Shown here: positions 61,652-64,000 of the stretch, in pieces
Layout: each line of letters starts with the position of its first letter
Numbering within the stretch: position 1 is the stretch's first letter
Origin: Christiangramia echinicola DSM 19838
GTDB taxonomy: Bacteria > Bacteroidota > Bacteroidia > Flavobacteriales > Flavobacteriaceae
Assembly (NCBI RefSeq): GCF_000423065.1
Contig: NZ_AUHG01000016.1
Coordinates: 124,001-188,000 of the forward strand
DNA: 64,000 bases
Direction: 5' to 3'
Made by a program: the position numbers and the translations under genes
The notes under the pieces: generated by a model
What the model saw: the letters and a program-made list of their open reading frames with translations, nothing else
The model's database searches: none
What the model was told of the DNA's origin: nothing

Positions 61652-62038
61652 TTACATAAGCCTGGGAGGAGGGGACTGGCTATCCAGATATAGGTAGCTT
61701 AATTTTGAAGTAAATGATATGTCCTCTTTAGTTATTAACTCAATGGATGTGGCAGACCAATTAAAAACATTGAAATTAAACTGAGGAGTGCAAAAACTGC
61801 CAATTTCAGTAATGCTATACCTGGCGTCCAGGTCTTGCTGAAACTCGTAGGTCTTCTGAAGATGAGCACCTGACTGATCCTTCTGACAATATTTTTTTAC
61901 AAAAGAAACCTGTCCCTGAGATAACAAATTGATCACACTGGCATCCACAATAAATAACTTCCCTAAAAAAAGGGGAATCAAGAAAAGCGATATGAGGGCA
62001 TTTGAACTCACCAGGGCGAAAATAAGGTTCTGTTTCAT
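61652..62038 (-). CDS. Uncharacterised small protein with N-terminal signal anchor
   Basis: A 128-residue protein with one hydrophobic segment (about 5-27) and a mature part with two Cys (KKYCQKD, SFCTPQF) and a Pro-rich end PPPRLM. No family was recognised with confidence; short proteins with such Pro tails are found beside metal-related genes in other Bacteroidota, but none is adjacent here. The coding call rests on the frame, the plausible signal segment and the lack of an alternative. Confidence 0.6.
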   Translation of the reverse strand: MKQNLIFALVSSNALISLFLIPLFLGKLFIVDASVINLLSQGQVSFVKKYCQKDQSGAHLQKTYEFQQDLDARYSITEIGSFCTPQFNFNVFNWSATSIELITKEDISFTSKLSYLYLDSQSPPPRLM

Positions 62039-62109
62039 TTCTGAAAGTAACTTATGTTACTTAAGTAGAATTAGGTTGCAGGCGGCTCTACTTTGTAGTT
62101 CAATTAATC

Positions 62110-62137
62110 AAAAAAGCCCGGCAGTTCCGGGCTTTTC
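62110..62137 (-). terminator. Intrinsic terminator of the M16 protease unit
   Basis: Stem AGCCCGG / CCGGGCT with loop CAGTT; on the minus strand a T6 tract follows. It lies about 20 bases after the stop of the M16 gene. Confidence 0.88.
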
Positions 62138-62155
62138 AATTGAAATGTGTGTATT

Positions 62156-63540
62156 TTAATTCTTGGTATTTTCCGGCAACTTTATAGTTTCCTGGATTTG
62201 ATCATTGATCTTTTCTTTATCTCCAACTACAATAAGTGTCATCTTCTCTGGCTGAATATATTTTTTCATCATTTCCTGAACTTGCTCTGGAGTAACAGCA
62301 TTTATATTCTTCACTTTATCTACCAGAAATGATTCCGGTAGATCATGAATATCAAGAAAATTTAACTGACTTATAATTCCTCCTGGAGTTGAATTTTGAA
62401 GAACATAGATCCCGGATTCGTAATTCTGGATCCCTTTAAGTTCATCTATTCCTGGAGCTTCATTCTGTAAACGAACTATTTCTTTTTTGATCTCATCTAA
62501 GGAAGCACCGGTGAATTCAGTAGTAACATCTGCACTCTCGTACCAGATTCCAGATTTATAGTTAGTGTATAAAGAGCTGCTAGGGGAGTAGGTATAACCT
62601 TTATCTTCGCGAATATTACTGGTTATTCTGGATCCAAAAGAACCTCCCAGTAAGGAGTTCGTAACATCCAGGGCTATGTAATCTTTACTATCTGGAGCAG
62701 CTACCGGTAAACCATAATAGATGGTTGATTGTGGTGCACCTGGACGATCTATAATCTTCACTGAACCTTTTGAACTTGTTTCAGCTACAGGATAATTAGC
62801 CTCGGTTCCTTTTCTCCAGGAACCAAGCTGCTGCTTAACCATCTCTTTTATTTTCTCGGCATTAAATTGCCCAACTACGTAAACCGTAGTTCTTTCAGCT
62901 CCAAAATTCTCATCGTAGAATGATTTTACGTCAGCCAATGTATAAGAATCTACCATCTCGATGGTTGGATATAGTCTTCCGTAGGGATGATCTTGATACA
63001 GCTCGGAAAAAAGTCTTTTCTTGCTTGTGTGCCTGGTCTGGATAATGAAACTGTGATATTACGTTTCATATTGTTTTTAAGCCTTTCTAATTCAGCTTCT
63101 GGTAGTTCAGGACTCACCAGTACATCACTTAAAACCTTTAGAGCTTCAGGAGCAAATTCTGCAAGTACATTGGTACTTAGCGTAGAAGTGTGCGTACCTA
63201 CTCCTATATTAAGGTTTCCACCCATTCCTGCCAGTTTATCTTTTTCAGAATAATCTGAAGTTGAACCTTCTTCCATTAAATCTGCCAGCAGGTCTGAAAC
63301 CCAAACCTGATTTTCCTTTTCGTGAATATTTCCTGTTTTAATGGTAATATTGATAGTTGCCTTCGGGATACTTCCGTAAGGAACTAATACCAGTTCCAGT
63401 CCGTTGTCATAACTAATCACCTCTTTTTCAGGAAGGGTAAAACCTTTTGGTTCTCCTCCTTTAGGCGGGGTTTGCTTTTGTGCATTAGCTGGTAATACAA
63501 CTAATAGCGCTAATATAAATAGGTAATATGTGGTTCTCAT
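62156..63540 (-). pseudogene. M16-family protease-like protein, broken by a one-base frameshift
   Basis: Two frames together form one M16 protein of about 460 residues with a signal peptide (ending PANAQ). The first frame runs from 63540 to the stop at 62950; the second continues to 62156. Near 63005-63011 the T6 run (A6 on the plus strand) should hold one more base: with seven, the reading becomes KDFFSELYQDHPYGRLYPTI and joins the second frame perfectly. The zinc motif HxxEH is absent (VWVSDLLADLMEEG), as in the inactive partner of paired M16 proteases. It may be a true frameshift or a homopolymer error. Confidence 0.85.
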
Positions 63541-64000
63541 TGATTCTTATTTTCGTTATTAGCCAGTAATGGATTTACGGTTAAGATCGTTCTATTGGTT
63601 TTTCGTAAGTATTCCTCAACTGTTTTATTCATCACCTCTGGTGTGATCTTTTTAAATTCTGCTTCCAGGTCATTTATTCTTGCTGGGTTATCATCAAATA
63701 ACGCGAAACTAGCCAGTAGATCTGCGCGACCAAGACCAAATGTACTTCCCAGGTTATCATACAACTGAGAACGCATTTTTACAAGGGCATTATCTAACAT
63801 TTCCTGGGTAATTCCATCATTTAATTTTGCCAGAACCTCATCTATTGCTGTAACGACCTGTTCTTTAGATGTCTCATTGTCATACGTAAAATTGAACATC
63901 ATATGCATTGGTCCATTGTAATTGAACATATTTCCAAGGTAATTGATACCTCCGCTAACGTTTGACGTATAACCCAATTCATCTACCAGTTTTTTCTGTA
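63537..64000 (-). CDS. M16-family zinc peptidase, C-terminal part
   Basis: The gene runs off the window at 64000. The frame is open to the edge (it reads QKKLVDELGYTSNV there), so the TTG at 63975-63977 is not a start. The visible 154 residues are the C-terminal M16 half: GITQEMLDNALVKMRSQLYD, FGLGRADLLASFALFDD. It overlaps the start of the downstream M16-like gene by four bases. Expected to be the catalytic partner of that gene; the active site is outside the window. Confidence 0.88.
   Translation of the reverse strand, partial: QKKLVDELGYTSNVSGGINYLGNMFNYNGPMHMMFNFTYDNETSKEQVVTAIDEVLAKLNDGITQEMLDNALVKMRSQLYDNLGSTFGLGRADLLASFALFDDNPARINDLEAEFKKITPEVMNKTVEEYLRKTNRTILTVNPLLANNENKNQ

Noticed and set aside
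62156-62956. An independent M16 gene beginning at 62956
   Set aside because: The sequence upstream in this frame keeps coding for M16 residues up to the homopolymer run, so the fragment is the second half of a frameshifted gene.
63537-63977. A full short gene beginning at 63977
   Set aside because: The codon there is TTG inside a frame that stays open to the window end; it is the end of a longer M16 gene.
1-64000. CRISPR array, insertion sequence or prophage
   Set aside because: No regularly spaced repeats, transposase, integrase or phage structural genes were found among the coding regions.

Overview
The window is from a low-GC, gene-dense genome of the Bacteroidota, almost certainly Flavobacteriaceae and probably close to Gramella/Christiangramia. 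This rests on a gliding-motility lipoprotein (GldI), the parA-parB-DUF5683-dapB-lepB-wbqC cluster, many lipoproteins and DUF families typical of this group, promoters of the TTG/TAnnTTTG type, and an almost complete lack of Shine-Dalgarno sequences. No phage, insertion sequence or CRISPR array is visible. Nearly all of it is chromosomal housekeeping DNA.

Layout. 1-7946 is a leftward block: a long acidic protein cut by the window edge (probably DUF349), aroE, two tandem DUF368 polyprenyl-phosphate transporter-family genes, a TPR protein, a class III aminotransferase and an OstA/LptA-like protein. 8173-9890 holds two rightward exported ferritin-like proteins. 9962-16039 is leftward: a TrmH/SpoU methyltransferase, an M48 protease, a Rel (p)ppGpp enzyme, a Fur-family regulator and purA. 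16072-16200 is a large imperfect inverted repeat. 16214-21668 holds two secreted amidohydrolases and a DUF3810 protein. 21757-27689 holds pepD, a cyclophilin-FKBP lipoprotein, gldI, a DHH phosphoesterase, a PhoD-like phosphatase and ndk. 27760-28431 has dispersed repeats and two tiny paralogous membrane proteins. 28460-36644 holds a DUF721 protein, a lipocalin-like lipoprotein, recF, a YfgM-like TPR protein, ribH, a small membrane protein, mutL, two rhomboids and an EEP-family phosphatase.

36624-41870 is the wbqC-lepB-dapB-DUF5683-parB-parA cluster. 42048-47477 groups a 2,4-dienoyl-CoA-reductase-like SDR, both methylmalonyl-CoA mutase subunits, an FtsB/DivIC-like protein and udk. Then come a cytochrome c, a PQQ-type sugar dehydrogenase, tRNA-Pro(TGG), and a pair for persulfide/sulfane sulfur (MBL-rhodanese plus a DUF442 phosphatase-like protein).

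The most interesting part is 52015-59026. A clear RsbQ-type alpha/beta hydrolase with an intact Ser-Asp-His triad is directly followed by a PAS hybrid histidine kinase whose frame is open from end to end except for one in-frame TAA. Next comes a separate OmpR-type two-component pair, then a PepSY-like / SdiA-regulated-like / VTT membrane protein operon. A shared promoter motif with two half-sites 11 bp apart stands in front of the response regulator and in front of the PepSY operon, suggesting that this two-component system controls both.

The window ends with a secreted 5'-nucleotidase, DsrE-like and DoxX-like genes, and a pair of M16 peptidases, of which the downstream one is broken by a single-base frameshift in a homopolymer.
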